From: Bacillus_BD sp050389805
GTDB taxonomy: Bacteria > Bacillota > Bacilli > Bacillales > Cytobacillaceae
Length of the DNA stretch: 64,000 nucleotides
Assembly (NCBI RefSeq): GCF_050389805.1
Contig: NZ_CP130945.1
Coordinates: 2,418,001 to 2,482,000, forward strand
Direction of reading: 5' to 3'
Within the stretch, counting starts at the first letter, position 1. Every line of letters starts with the position of its first letter. Positions 24,942 to 33,644 of this stretch are shown piece by piece. Both the position numbers and the translations under genes were made by a program. A model generated the notes under the pieces. That model had not been told where the DNA came from and did not search any database. It saw nothing but the letters and a program-made list of their open reading frames with translations.

Positions 24942-25211
24942 ACAAATAAAGAGATAGAGGTTTTCTATTGATTTACGGTTATTTTAGCAAGTAGTTAATG
25001 GGTGTCGTTGGCTGGTTGAAAAAGTAATTGGATCGAATAGAGCCGCTTATCCGCTAAAAGGGTACGAAATGGAAATGTTTTGTTTTTTTAATTAAATAGT
25101 TAGGTAGACTGATAAAAGCCTTAAGGGGCTAGTAGATAAGTAAACCGACAATGTTCAAGATTGAATTGACTGATGAGGTCAATTTGATCATTGAAGTTGT
25201 CGGTTTTTTTG
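24942..25211 (+). promoter_or_regulatory. Long 5' leader with terminator, possible riboswitch or attenuator
   Basis: About 270 nt between the promoter and the operon. It ends in a terminator: arms AACCGACAA (25143-25151) and TTGTCGGTT (25197-25205), then a T-run. The loop contains a second stem ATTGAC/GTCAAT. I could not match it to TPP, SAM, lysine, T-box, ydaO, ykkC or fluoride elements by eye. A regulated terminator ahead of an inorganic-carbon uptake operon is plausible. Confidence 0.5.
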
Positions 25212-25296
25212 TTTTATACGAGAAAGGAAGTTGAAACATGAACATCATAAATCATTACCGATACAACCAGCGGATAACGAAATGGGGGGAAGTCAG

Positions 25297-26817
25297 ATGA
25301 GTTTTTCCCTGCCGATCTTATTTTTGATCGCTATCATGGTTTCATTGATTAGCTCTTTTATATTATTACATCCCAAGGTTTCCCTAGAATATATTCGAAT
25401 TCACATAGGAATCGTTTCGATTCCTCCGATTCTTGCACTGCTCGTACTTATTTTTCAGCCTAGCCAGCTAATGTTGGGACCTTGGCGTTTTTCATCATTA
25501 ACCTTACTGTTAGCCGTGTTTGTCCTAACCATGGGGCTCATTGTCCAGCGGTTCTCAGTGCATTATTTGCTGGGCGACCGCTCTTATCGAAAATATTTCT
25601 TTCTCTTGTCATTCACTACAATTGCTGGCTCTCTAGCCTGGCTCAGTGACGATCTTCGCTTGCTAATCATTTGTTGGGGAATCACGCTTCTCGGTTTGAC
25701 CTTGTTAATGTTATTAAAAAAAGAATGGGCAGTAGCAAGACGTGCTGCTTCTTACATGGGCCGTTTGTTTATGTTGAGTTGGCTTCTATTATTAGTCGCG
25801 ATTCTTTGGATGTCTGAGGCGACAGGGCATTGGCAGTTGTCACAGATGATGACAACAAATGGTTTAGCGGGTTTGGAGTCGTGGGAAATGACATCTATTA
25901 ATCTTCTAATCATCTTATCTGTCGTAATTCCGGCAGCACAATGGCCATTTCAGCGTTGGCTATTAGATTCAGTTGTGGCTCCAACCCCCATTTCAGCGAT
26001 TATGCATGCAGGAATTGTGAATGCGGGTGGTATCCTGTTAACCTTTTTTGCTCCCTTATTTAACGGAGGTGTAGCACAGATTATTCTACTGATCTTGTCA
26101 GGGATTTCCGTCTTAATGGGAACAGGTATTATGCTGGTTCAAGTTGACTATAAACGCCAGCTCGTCGGTTCAACCATTGCGCAGATGGGATTTATGCTGA
26201 TTCAGTGTGCGTTAGGGGCTTATGTAGCGGCTATTATTCATGCAGTCTTACATGGTCTATTTAAATCAACTTTATTTTTGCAAGCAGGCTCTGCGATTCA
26301 CCGGGATGATACTATCAAACATTCCGATTCAACCATTTCTTTTGCGGGGACATGGTCCGCTGTTGGTTTAGGAATTATGGCGGGAATCGGCTATGGACTC
26401 ACTTCTCCTGATGAGGGGTATCGCTGGATCAGTGCCATCATTTTAGGTTGCTCTGTCACCTATGCTTGGAAACAACTAGTGGCTTCAGGGTACGGACGTA
26501 TTGGTCGTCTCACTGGATTTACCATTTTTATAGGAGGATCGGTCCTTTATGGCCTCGTTCACTCAGGTTTTCACAGTCTGTTACATGAATATATTTCAAA
26601 CAACATACAGCCGTCGTTGCTTTCAGTCATGGTTGTGTTGTTTATTCTCGTGTTCGGTAGTGGGGTGGGTTTCTGGCTATTGCGAAATCCATCTTCAAAA
26701 GCTGCTTCAATGGTTTATCTATGGCTTTTACAGGTAGGAGAACCCCATACGAATGTAGTGGAAAGCCATCCAAACTATTTAAGGCATGTATTGTTCCAAG
26801 GAGGTAAAAAAGGATGA
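25297..26817 (+). CDS. dabB: DabB/NdhF: proton-translocating NuoL-like subunit
   Basis: Membrane subunit of the DAB inorganic-carbon pump, a NuoL/MrpA-like proton channel partnered by DabA. The ~506-aa protein has about 13 membrane helices, with the core AQWPFQRWLLDSVVAPTPISAIMHAGIVNAGGILLT (middle) and HAVLHGLFKSTLFLQAG (helix with Lys), typical of proton_antipo_M proteins. A TTG at 25231 would add 22 residues. I prefer ATG 25297, which follows GGGGGGAAG and gives the length of B. subtilis NdhF. The last codons overlap dabA by 4 bp (ATGA). Confidence 0.9.
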   Translation: MSFSLPILFLIAIMVSLISSFILLHPKVSLEYIRIHIGIVSIPPILALLVLIFQPSQLMLGPWRFSSLTLLLAVFVLTMGLIVQRFSVHYLLGDRSYRKYFFLLSFTTIAGSLAWLSDDLRLLIICWGITLLGLTLLMLLKKEWAVARRAASYMGRLFMLSWLLLLVAILWMSEATGHWQLSQMMTTNGLAGLESWEMTSINLLIILSVVIPAAQWPFQRWLLDSVVAPTPISAIMHAGIVNAGGILLTFFAPLFNGGVAQIILLILSGISVLMGTGIMLVQVDYKRQLVGSTIAQMGFMLIQCALGAYVAAIIHAVLHGLFKSTLFLQAGSAIHRDDTIKHSDSTISFAGTWSAVGLGIMAGIGYGLTSPDEGYRWISAIILGCSVTYAWKQLVASGYGRIGRLTGFTIFIGGSVLYGLVHSGFHSLLHEYISNNIQPSLLSVMVVLFILVFGSGVGFWLLRNPSSKAASMVYLWLLQVGEPHTNVVESHPNYLRHVLFQGGKKG

Positions 26818-29447
26818 ATTCAGTATTATCACCAACCCAGCCATTCCAACAGGAAAAACAAGAAAAACATCTTGATTTTCATGTGAAAAAGATGGTAGGG
26901 ACAGCAAGCAGAGTCATTGTACCACTAGGACCAATTACTGCATTTGCAGCCAGACATCCATGGGTCCATATGGAGCATCAATCGTTTGAAAAAGTCGCAC
27001 GCTTTTTTAAGACAATGGGCGATGTAGACCTTTTACCAAACGAATCTATGATAAAAAAAGCCGTTGATTGTCATGAAATCAATATGGAATTTTTAGAAAT
27101 AGAGCTTCAACACTGGCTTGAAGAACAGAATCTTCCATTACCAAAAGATGTTGCAGGGCAATACTGCATGGCGGCACTCCAGGTAGATGAGCCTTCACAG
27201 GACTGGAGCTCAAAACCAGAATGGATACACTTGAAGAAAAAATTAACTCGATATACTCCTAAAATGACTGAAAAAGCGGTTGTCCGTACATACAGTCAGC
27301 TTTTAGAAAATGAAGGGAAAACCAAATCAGCAACAGTTCTTAATTCACAAATGATCAAGTGGTGCAAATTATATTTAGATCAATCTCAGGCCGTTTGGTC
27401 GATGCCAAAACGCAAAGGTGGTTTCTATCAATCATGGAAAAACCTCGTTCAACATGACCCTGCTCTTAAGCCTGCGATCCGCAAGAGATTAAAAGATATG
27501 CCTGATGAGGCGGAACAAGCGCTGAAAGAAGGTTTACTTTCATTAGAAATGCCTTATACTAACATGATTCAATATCTAGAATCCCATTTACTTGCGCTAC
27601 CAGGCTGGGCTGGGATGATGTTATGGCGTTCCCAGAACTTTAGTGAAGATAAAAACTTGTTAACCGATTATTTGGCGGTTCGTCTTTCACTGGAATGGGC
27701 TTTGGTTCAACCCTATTTGCCCGTCACACAACCCAAAGCGGAAAATAAACACACGCTTGATCAACTAGTGACAAACTGGTTTCATTGGGGAAATATGACT
27801 TTTGATACATGGTTTGAACTATCATCAATTGAAATAGAAGCTAGATTAATACTGTCATTTCGCTTTGATGAGATCGTTCGCCAACGACTTTGGCTGGAAG
27901 CGTGGGAAAAAACATACGAAGACCATTTGAAAAAAATGATAACTGCTCATTTTCATCATGAAGAAAAAAGGCAGATGGAGGATTCTGTACCAAACGCTCA
28001 GTTTGTCTTTTGTATTGATGTTCGGTCAGAGCCTTTTCGCCGCAAGCTTGAAGATTCAGGTCCTTTTGAAACGTTTGGTACGGCGGGATTTTTCGGATTG
28101 CCGATTGAAACATGCAAGCTAGGAAGTGAGCACCGTCATCCGTCATTGCCAGTCATGTTTCAACCACAAATAGCTATAAAAGAAATGACAAGAGATTCCG
28201 AATCTGTATCTTTTCAGCAGCGGAAAGGAGCGCTATCAGCAACAAGCAAGACGTTTAAAGGGATGAAGCATCATGCGCTTGCGAGCTTGATGCTTCCGGA
28301 GGTCAGCGGTCCGTTGCTGGCATTACAAACCTTGGCGCGAAGCTTTGTCCCACGAAAAACAGGCTCACTTATTCGAAAAGCCCGTGAAAATTGGTTGGAT
28401 AAACCATCGACAGAGCTCACATTAAGCAGCACTGGGCATGATGATACCGAATTACCACTTGGTTTTTCTGATCAGGAGAAAGTATCATATGTAAGTCAAG
28501 CTTTAAGAATGATGGGATTAACCGAAAGATTTTCTCCATTAGTGGTGATTTGCGGACATGGTAGTCACTCAACGAATAATCCCTATTCTTCCTCTCTTGA
28601 TTGTGGTGCTTGTGGAGGGGCATCGAGTGAATTTAATGCTCGAGTTTTGGCTTCTTTGTGTAATCTTCAGGAAGTGAGGCAAGCCCTTAAGTTAGAAGGG
28701 ATCCATATTCCAGAAGACACGATTTTTGTAGCGGCTGAACATATAACAAGTACAGATGAATTACGTCCCATTTATGTACCAGAACTTTCAGTCAAGGCAA
28801 AGAAAGCGTATAATCAAGTTCGCAACATATTGCCTAAAGTACGAGAGGAAGTGAGTACAGAGCGCATAGAACAACTGCCAACGATTGGTTATAATGGTCA
28901 ACATGCAACGAAGGAGACTGTAAGATTTTCTGAAGATTGGAGCGAGATTCGACCGGAATGGGGGCTTGCTCGTAATGCTTCCTTTATTATAGGAAAACGC
29001 GAGCTTACTAAGAGTTGTCATTTAGAAGGAAGAGCGTTTCTTCATAATTACGACTGGGAAAAAGATGAAGGTGGTCGTATCCTAGCCGACATTATTAAAG
29101 GTCCAGCCACGGTTACTCAATGGATTAACTTGCAATACTATGCTTCGACGGTTGCCCCGCATTATTATGGAAGTGGAAATAAAACCACACAAACCGTAAC
29201 TTCGGGGGTTGGCGTAATGCAAGGGAACTCTAGTGATTTATTATCTGGTCTTCCATGGCAATCGGTCATGAGCTCGGATCATGATTTTTATCACCGTCCA
29301 TTACGATTGCTCGTGGTCATTCAGGCACCTAAACGATTCATCGAAAAACTTTTAAAACAAGATCCTGCCTTTCAACAAAAAGTTCGAAACGGTTGGATCC
29401 GACTCTCATCGATTGATGAGTGGGGAAACTGGGTTCATTGGTCCTAA
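26814..29447 (+). CDS. dabA: DabA/YbcC (DUF2309, UPF0753) inorganic-carbon transporter subunit
   Basis: Cytoplasm-facing, zinc-dependent subunit thought to act as a vectorial carbonic anhydrase, coupling CO2 hydration to the ion gradient carried by DabB. The 877 aa contain the beta-CA-like metal site: VFCIDVRSEPFRR (Cys and Asp, about residues 400-410) and VICGHGSHSTNNPYSSSLDCGACGG (His and Cys, ~578-602). All expected ligands are present. RBS AAGGAGG lies inside the end of dabB. The operon continues with a DUF2294 gene, as in the B. subtilis ndhF-ybcC-ybcF-ybcH-ybcI region. Confidence 0.93.
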   Translation: MNSVLSPTQPFQQEKQEKHLDFHVKKMVGTASRVIVPLGPITAFAARHPWVHMEHQSFEKVARFFKTMGDVDLLPNESMIKKAVDCHEINMEFLEIELQHWLEEQNLPLPKDVAGQYCMAALQVDEPSQDWSSKPEWIHLKKKLTRYTPKMTEKAVVRTYSQLLENEGKTKSATVLNSQMIKWCKLYLDQSQAVWSMPKRKGGFYQSWKNLVQHDPALKPAIRKRLKDMPDEAEQALKEGLLSLEMPYTNMIQYLESHLLALPGWAGMMLWRSQNFSEDKNLLTDYLAVRLSLEWALVQPYLPVTQPKAENKHTLDQLVTNWFHWGNMTFDTWFELSSIEIEARLILSFRFDEIVRQRLWLEAWEKTYEDHLKKMITAHFHHEEKRQMEDSVPNAQFVFCIDVRSEPFRRKLEDSGPFETFGTAGFFGLPIETCKLGSEHRHPSLPVMFQPQIAIKEMTRDSESVSFQQRKGALSATSKTFKGMKHHALASLMLPEVSGPLLALQTLARSFVPRKTGSLIRKARENWLDKPSTELTLSSTGHDDTELPLGFSDQEKVSYVSQALRMMGLTERFSPLVVICGHGSHSTNNPYSSSLDCGACGGASSEFNARVLASLCNLQEVRQALKLEGIHIPEDTIFVAAEHITSTDELRPIYVPELSVKAKKAYNQVRNILPKVREEVSTERIEQLPTIGYNGQHATKETVRFSEDWSEIRPEWGLARNASFIIGKRELTKSCHLEGRAFLHNYDWEKDEGGRILADIIKGPATVTQWINLQYYASTVAPHYYGSGNKTTQTVTSGVGVMQGNSSDLLSGLPWQSVMSSDHDFYHRPLRLLVVIQAPKRFIEKLLKQDPAFQQKVRNGWIRLSSIDEWGNWVHWS

Positions 29448-29490
29448 CCAATGACTCAGTATTTTCAAAATATAATATAAAGAATAAGGA

Positions 29491-29868
29491 ATGGGAATGT
29501 GTATGGTAAAAACAAAAGGAGCAACAGAAGCGGAAATTAGTCAGGCTTTAACACATTGGGAGAAAAATTATCTAGGAAGAGGTTCGGTGTCTGTTAAATC
29601 GGACATTTTACGAGATATGATCATTGTCAGCTTGCGTGGAATTTTAACGCCCGCTGAATACTCACTCTGTAAAGATAAAGAGGGGCTTTTATCCGTTAAA
29701 GAAAATCGGAACAGTCTAGTCGAATCCGGTGTAGATGAATTAAAAGAAATTATTCACACCCAAACAGGTTTTGAGGTCCTAAGCTTTTACACCGACCTAA
29801 GCACGCAAACCGGAGAACGCATGATGGTCTTCAAGCTCTCAGGAAATCTGCAGCAAGAATTAGCTTGA
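29491..29868 (+). CDS. DUF2294 protein (YbcI-like)
   Basis: A ~125-aa cytosolic protein of the DUF2294 family: TEAEISQALTHWEKNYLGRGSVSVKSDILRDMIIVSLRGILTPAE then DELKEIIHTQTGFEVLSFYTDLSTQTGERMMVF. DUF2294 genes are often beside dabA, and B. subtilis ybcI lies in the same operon, so a role linked to inorganic-carbon uptake is inferred; its activity is unknown. Three in-frame ATGs (29491, 29497, 29503) are possible starts. Spacing from AAGGA favours 29497. The TGA stop is supplied by a repeat unit. Confidence 0.83.
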   Translation: MGMCMVKTKGATEAEISQALTHWEKNYLGRGSVSVKSDILRDMIIVSLRGILTPAEYSLCKDKEGLLSVKENRNSLVESGVDELKEIIHTQTGFEVLSFYTDLSTQTGERMMVFKLSGNLQQELA

Positions 29869-29969
29869 AACAGGGGGACGGTTCTCTTTGTTTCAAAATC
29901 GCTTCGCTTTGAGGACTATTCATAGATTGTGAATTTATGGGGAAACGGGAGAACCGTCCCTCTGTTTCA
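29866..29969 (+). repeat. Interspersed palindromic repeat, inverted pair with long spacer
   Basis: The first TGA is the stop of the DUF2294 gene. The inverted unit ends TCCCTCTGTTTCA. The spacer is about 45 nt, longer than elsewhere. It divides the operon before the carbonic anhydrase-like gene. Confidence 0.88.
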
Positions 29970-29993
29970 ATTCCAAGCAAAGGGGGAAGATTT

Positions 29994-30473
29994 ATGTCTT
30001 TAGAAGAAAATAAAAAGGGATTATTCATCGTGGGAATGGAACAGGAATTAAATTATGATTATATTTTGCAAAGATATGACTTACAACCAGAGGAGATTAT
30101 CGTCATCGAAAGTGATGAAGTCGAAAGAATCCAACCTTTTGGTGACTTGATGAGGGATATTCTGATCCAGGTATATGACAAAAATATTGATGAAATTTTT
30201 ATTGTTAAAAATCAAGAGGAAAATAGTCGAAATATTACGATTTCCTCGGGAATGGAGCAAACCATCGATCAGAGAAATAACATAACCACAGTTAATTATC
30301 TGTTTGATCATTGTCAACCGGAATTTCCAAACAGAACCCTACAAGAATGGCTGTTAGGAACGGAGGAGTCAATCGAAGAAAAACCAAATCCAATTGAAAT
30401 CCTCCGATCACATCCATTAATACCGGCTTCAATTAACGTTAACTGCGGTGATGAATCGTGTGTATTAATGTGA
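29994..30473 (+). CDS. Beta-carbonic anhydrase homologue without zinc ligands (pseudoenzyme)
   Basis: The 159-aa protein aligns by eye along a YbcF-type beta-carbonic anhydrase. LFIVGMEQEL stands where CMDTRL belongs, PFGDLMRDILIQVYDKNIDEIFIVKNQEEN where PFGSxMRSxLVxVYELxxxEVxVIGHHDCG belongs, and EWLLGTEESIEE/ILRSHPLIPASINV keeps the C-terminal WLxGxE and HPLIPxxIxV pattern. The Cys, Asp, Arg, His and Cys of the active site are all replaced, so no zinc enzyme activity is expected. The operon position (dab genes, DUF2294) matches ybcF. It ends with an added NCGDESCVLM. ATG 29994 follows AGGGGGAAG. The stop TGA is repeat-derived. Confidence 0.75.
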   Translation: MSLEENKKGLFIVGMEQELNYDYILQRYDLQPEEIIVIESDEVERIQPFGDLMRDILIQVYDKNIDEIFIVKNQEENSRNITISSGMEQTIDQRNNITTVNYLFDHCQPEFPNRTLQEWLLGTEESIEEKPNPIEILRSHPLIPASINVNCGDESCVLM

Positions 30474-30540
30474 AACAGGGGGACGGTTCTGCGCGTTTCA
30501 TAATCCTCGTTTGAAACAGGAGAACCGTCCCCGCGTTTCA
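30471..30540 (+). repeat. Interspersed palindromic repeat filling the gap of convergent genes
   Basis: The inverted pair starts at the TGA stop of the carbonic anhydrase-like gene and ends one base before the stop of the minus-strand lipoprotein gene. The whole intergenic space is therefore repeat, probably acting as a shared terminator. Confidence 0.9.
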
Positions 30541-31218
30541 TTACTTCATATACTTCTCAACTAATTCATAGCATCTTTCTTCTGTTAGGTTTGCTAGTAC
30601 AGATACATATTCTAGATGTTCCTGTGTACCACCTTTAAATTTCAACGATGCTTCCAATGCACGGTCATCTCTATTTTTTATCCAATTTCGTTGTTCATTT
30701 CGTAATGCTTCCATCTCATCTGGCGGCAATTGCTTCTGTAACACTCCATAAATGTCGTTCAACCATCCATCCCAAATCTCCCATCGATCGTTTTCCACTT
30801 TTTTCAAAGCGAATGTAGATGAATCGGTTGCTTCCAAGTCTTCCACTTCTTTTTTCGCGTTGTTTAATTTTGTGAGATAATCTTCCTTTAGACTTTCTTC
30901 AGTATGTGTAGAAGCTGGTTCTTTTTCTTTTTCAGGTACTTTAGTTGCTTGATACTCTTTTTGATTTTCATGTTGCTTGTTTGTTTCGATGGTGTCATCC
31001 GGATTTTTGATAGCATCTTCTGACGGGTTACCTGTTGAATCTTTTTCGCGATCATTTACGTCGTTTTTCAATTCTTCCTCTTCAATCTGTGTTGCGTTGT
31101 TATTGGATGATATATTTTCCGACTGTGTACTCGTTTCATCAGATGGGTTTCCACAACCCGCCAAAATAATTAAGAAGAACGCAAATATGACCATTATGTA
31201 TGAACGATTCTGTCCCAC
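30541..31218 (-). CDS. Lipoprotein with LprI-type (DUF1311) C-terminal domain
   Basis: An exported lipoprotein of ~225 aa. The signal peptide ends IILAGCG (Cys near residue 22). A long Glu/Lys/Asn-rich spacer (to ~residue 120) precedes the C-terminal lysozyme-inhibitor LprI-like domain (WDGWLNDIYGVLQKQLPPDEMEALRNEQRNWIKNRDDRA). The LNxxY...L...LRxxQRxWxxxRD pattern is diagnostic. The frame opens at 31245, but GTG 31218 is the start: GGGAGG sits 7 bp before it. It may bind a cell-wall enzyme or toxin outside the membrane. Confidence 0.83.
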   Translation of the reverse strand: MGQNRSYIMVIFAFFLIILAGCGNPSDETSTQSENISSNNNATQIEEEELKNDVNDREKDSTGNPSEDAIKNPDDTIETNKQHENQKEYQATKVPEKEKEPASTHTEESLKEDYLTKLNNAKKEVEDLEATDSSTFALKKVENDRWEIWDGWLNDIYGVLQKQLPPDEMEALRNEQRNWIKNRDDRALEASLKFKGGTQEHLEYVSVLANLTEERCYELVEKYMK

Positions 31219-31395
31219 TTTACAACCTCCCTTTTTGAAAATCATACCAATCTTTCAAGGTTCCTCCAAGTTAAAATGTCGTCTATCGGATTGTCTTTAT
31301 TTTTCCATGTTGCTGTTTTTATCAAAAAAGTAGGTTATCCATGTTGATGTCACAGCAATCTGATCAACTTTCTTAAGTAACAGTGTTAAGAATGA

Positions 31396-31455
31396 GTTTA
31401 CTAAACGTTTACAAAAGTATGAATATTTTTACGGTATACTAATAGTAGTAAACGT
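31396..31455 (+). promoter_or_regulatory. Promoter/operator region of the VWA operon
   Basis: A -10 box TATACT at 31435-31440. Around it are inverted repeats GTTTACTAAACGTTTAC (31396-31412) and TAGTAAACGT (31446-31455). The segment ACTAAACGTTTACA matches the CcpA cre consensus in 12 of 14 positions but lacks the leading TG. It could be an operator pair. Confidence 0.4.
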
Positions 31456-31469
31456 CAAAGGAGAAGAAT

Positions 31470-33023
31470 ATGAAAAAAACTCATTATTTGTCCATCGTGG
31501 CTTTATTTTTCGCCTTATTTTTAACAGGCTGTTCAGAAGGAAAAACGTTCACGATATTATCTGGTTCAGAAAATGAATCCATTGAGCCGATCCTCGTCGA
31601 GTATGGCAAAAAACAGGGCTACCAAATCGAAATGGTCTATAAAGGTTCGGTTGATAGCATGCTAGAGTTGCAGAACAATCCGGAAAACTACGATGGGATC
31701 TGGCTGCCAAACAGCATGTGGATTCATATGGGAGATACCCATAATGTGGTAAAGCATGACAAATCTATTTTTACCTCTCCGGTTGTTTTTGGTATAGAAC
31801 AATCCAAAGCCGAGGAATTGGGATTTACAAAGAATGATGTCATGGTAGATGATATTTTGCAAGCTGTCCAACAACAAAAGCTAACCTTCATGATGACCAG
31901 TGCCACGCAATCCAATTCAGGTGCCAGTGCCTACATCGGGTTTTTGTATGCATTGCTTGGCAACCCCGAATCGATGACAAAAGAAGACTTACAAAATTCC
32001 CAATTAAAAGAAGATATCAAAAAGTTATTCTCCGGCATTAACCGATCATCAGGCAGTTCTGGATGGTTAAAGGATTTGTATCTGAAAGGGGATTATGATG
32101 CCATGGTCAATTATGAAGCGGTCATCATTGAAACAAATCAAGAATTGATCCAACAGGGTAAAGAGCCATTATATGTCGTCTATCCTAAAAATGGACTCAC
32201 CATTTCTGATAATACATTCGGCTATATTGATAACGGAAACGCTGAAAAGGAAGAATTCTTCACTACCATGCAGGACTTTTTATTATCAGAAGACACGCAG
32301 AATGAAATCGCCCAATTAGGAAGAAGAACCGGATTTGGCGGAGTCGTCAAAAATCCGGATGGGAACGTATTTAATCCGGAATGGGGAATACAAACTGAAA
32401 ATCCGCTTGTTCCAATTAAGTTCCCGTCAGAGGATGTCATACAAGAAGCCTTGACTTTGTATCAAACAAGCTTCAAGAAACCTTCTTTCACCGTCTTCGC
32501 TCTTGACTTTTCAGGTAGTATGGCAGGAGAAGGGGAGGAAGAATTGAAAGAAGCCATAAGTACACTGTTAGATCAAAATAAAGCCAAAGAATACCTTTTA
32601 CAATCTTCAGACGAAGATCAAGTGGTCGTCATTCCTTTTAATCACACGGTGTTGGCCAAATGGGAAGCGAACCAGGTTTCCGAATACAGCCGTTTACTAG
32701 AAAAAGTAGAAAACTATCAATCAGACGGTGGAACCGATATTTATAAACCAGTCATCGAAGGGCTAGAGTTATTAAGTTCAATCGATATCAACGAATATAA
32801 CCCTGCAGTCATTTTAATGACAGATGGAAATTCATCCGGAGATATCTCCCAGTTGGAAAGGTATTATCAAAATATAAACAAAGATATCCCTGTTTTTAGT
32901 ATTATGTTTGGCGAAGCGTCTGACGAACAGTTGAATGAAATTAGTGACTTAACAAGAGCGCGAACATTTGATGGAAAAGAAAATTTAGTAGAGGCGTTTA
33001 AAAATGCAAAGGGATATAACTAA
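31470..33023 (+). CDS. Lipoprotein: substrate-binding domain fused to VWA domain
   Basis: A 517-aa extracytoplasmic lipoprotein. Signal peptide with lipobox LTGCS (Cys ~22). A periplasmic-binding-protein domain spans residues ~25-330 (FTILSGSENESIEPILVEYGKKQGY; TSATQSNSGASAYIGFLYALLG; GRRTGFGGVVKNPDG). A von Willebrand A domain spans ~345-517, with the MIDAS motif DFSGS, a conserved T in SDGGTDIY and MTDGNSSGD. A metal-dependent adhesion domain on a solute-binding scaffold suggests it recruits a protein partner. First of four co-directional genes (gaps 12, -4 and 18 bp). There is no ABC channel gene in the operon. Confidence 0.9.
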   Translation: MKKTHYLSIVALFFALFLTGCSEGKTFTILSGSENESIEPILVEYGKKQGYQIEMVYKGSVDSMLELQNNPENYDGIWLPNSMWIHMGDTHNVVKHDKSIFTSPVVFGIEQSKAEELGFTKNDVMVDDILQAVQQQKLTFMMTSATQSNSGASAYIGFLYALLGNPESMTKEDLQNSQLKEDIKKLFSGINRSSGSSGWLKDLYLKGDYDAMVNYEAVIIETNQELIQQGKEPLYVVYPKNGLTISDNTFGYIDNGNAEKEEFFTTMQDFLLSEDTQNEIAQLGRRTGFGGVVKNPDGNVFNPEWGIQTENPLVPIKFPSEDVIQEALTLYQTSFKKPSFTVFALDFSGSMAGEGEEELKEAISTLLDQNKAKEYLLQSSDEDQVVVIPFNHTVLAKWEANQVSEYSRLLEKVENYQSDGGTDIYKPVIEGLELLSSIDINEYNPAVILMTDGNSSGDISQLERYYQNINKDIPVFSIMFGEASDEQLNEISDLTRARTFDGKENLVEAFKNAKGYN

Positions 33024-33035
33024 GGGGGCAACAGG

Positions 33036-33644
33036 ATGAGTTTTATCAAAGGTATGGTTTCAGGCGGAATAGGTGCCATTATCTTTCTCATCTTTTTATT
33101 TCTGCTCGATATTGGGTTACTGGTTTCGGTTATGGCTGGAATTATTTCATTTGCGGCCACATTATTAATCTTTCATTCTCTCTTTTCTAAAAGGATTGAA
33201 ATAGAAGTCGAATCCGTTCATGAAGAATATTATCAAAATATTTTAAATGAAGGATATGAAAAAATAAAGTTGATCCAATCCCAAGTCAAGAACATCAAAA
33301 ATCCGAACATCCAGAAAGATGGAAATGAAATCTTAGAGATTTGCAAAAGTATTTTTACAAATTTAGAAGAAGATCCGAAAGATGTGAAAGTCATTCGGCA
33401 GTTTTTTACGTACTATTTAGACGCCTTACTGACGATTTTTCAAAAATACAACAAAATTGCTAATAGTAGTTTGAAGGGTGACAAAAGAGTCGAAATAGAT
33501 GAAAGAATGACTCAAAACTTAGTTAGGGTAAAAGAGCTGTTTCACTCCCAACTTAAGAAATTGCTAGAGGATCATTTTATGGACTTGGATACCGAAATTC
33601 AAACCTTAAATAAGATGATGGAAATGGAGGGGATTCGATCATGA
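33036..33644 (+). CDS. XpaC-like membrane protein (5-bromo-4-chloroindolyl phosphate hydrolysis family)
   Basis: A 202-aa protein with two adjacent N-terminal membrane helices (residues ~5-50) and a helical cytoplasmic remainder containing NILNEGYEKIKLIQSQVKNIKNPNIQKDGNEILEICKSIFTNLEEDPKDVKVIRQFFTYYLDALLTIFQKY. This is the pattern of the XpaC/YceG family; the enzymatic name is historical. These genes usually sit beside telA/yceH, as here. It overlaps the next gene by 4 bp (ATGA). Confidence 0.85.
   Translation: MSFIKGMVSGGIGAIIFLIFLFLLDIGLLVSVMAGIISFAATLLIFHSLFSKRIEIEVESVHEEYYQNILNEGYEKIKLIQSQVKNIKNPNIQKDGNEILEICKSIFTNLEEDPKDVKVIRQFFTYYLDALLTIFQKYNKIANSSLKGDKRVEIDERMTQNLVRVKELFHSQLKKLLEDHFMDLDTEIQTLNKMMEMEGIRS

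Noticed and set aside
24942..25211. Known riboswitch class for the dab leader (lysine, T-box, ydaO, ykkC)
   Set aside because: Core sequences of these classes are not present by eye, so it is left unclassified.
30314..30541. Frames starting MKRGDGS or MKRxEPSPC on the minus strand (also near 5097-5306, 35601-35840, 29831-30028)
   Set aside because: The recurring N-terminus is the translation of the GGGACGGTTCT repeat, not a protein family.
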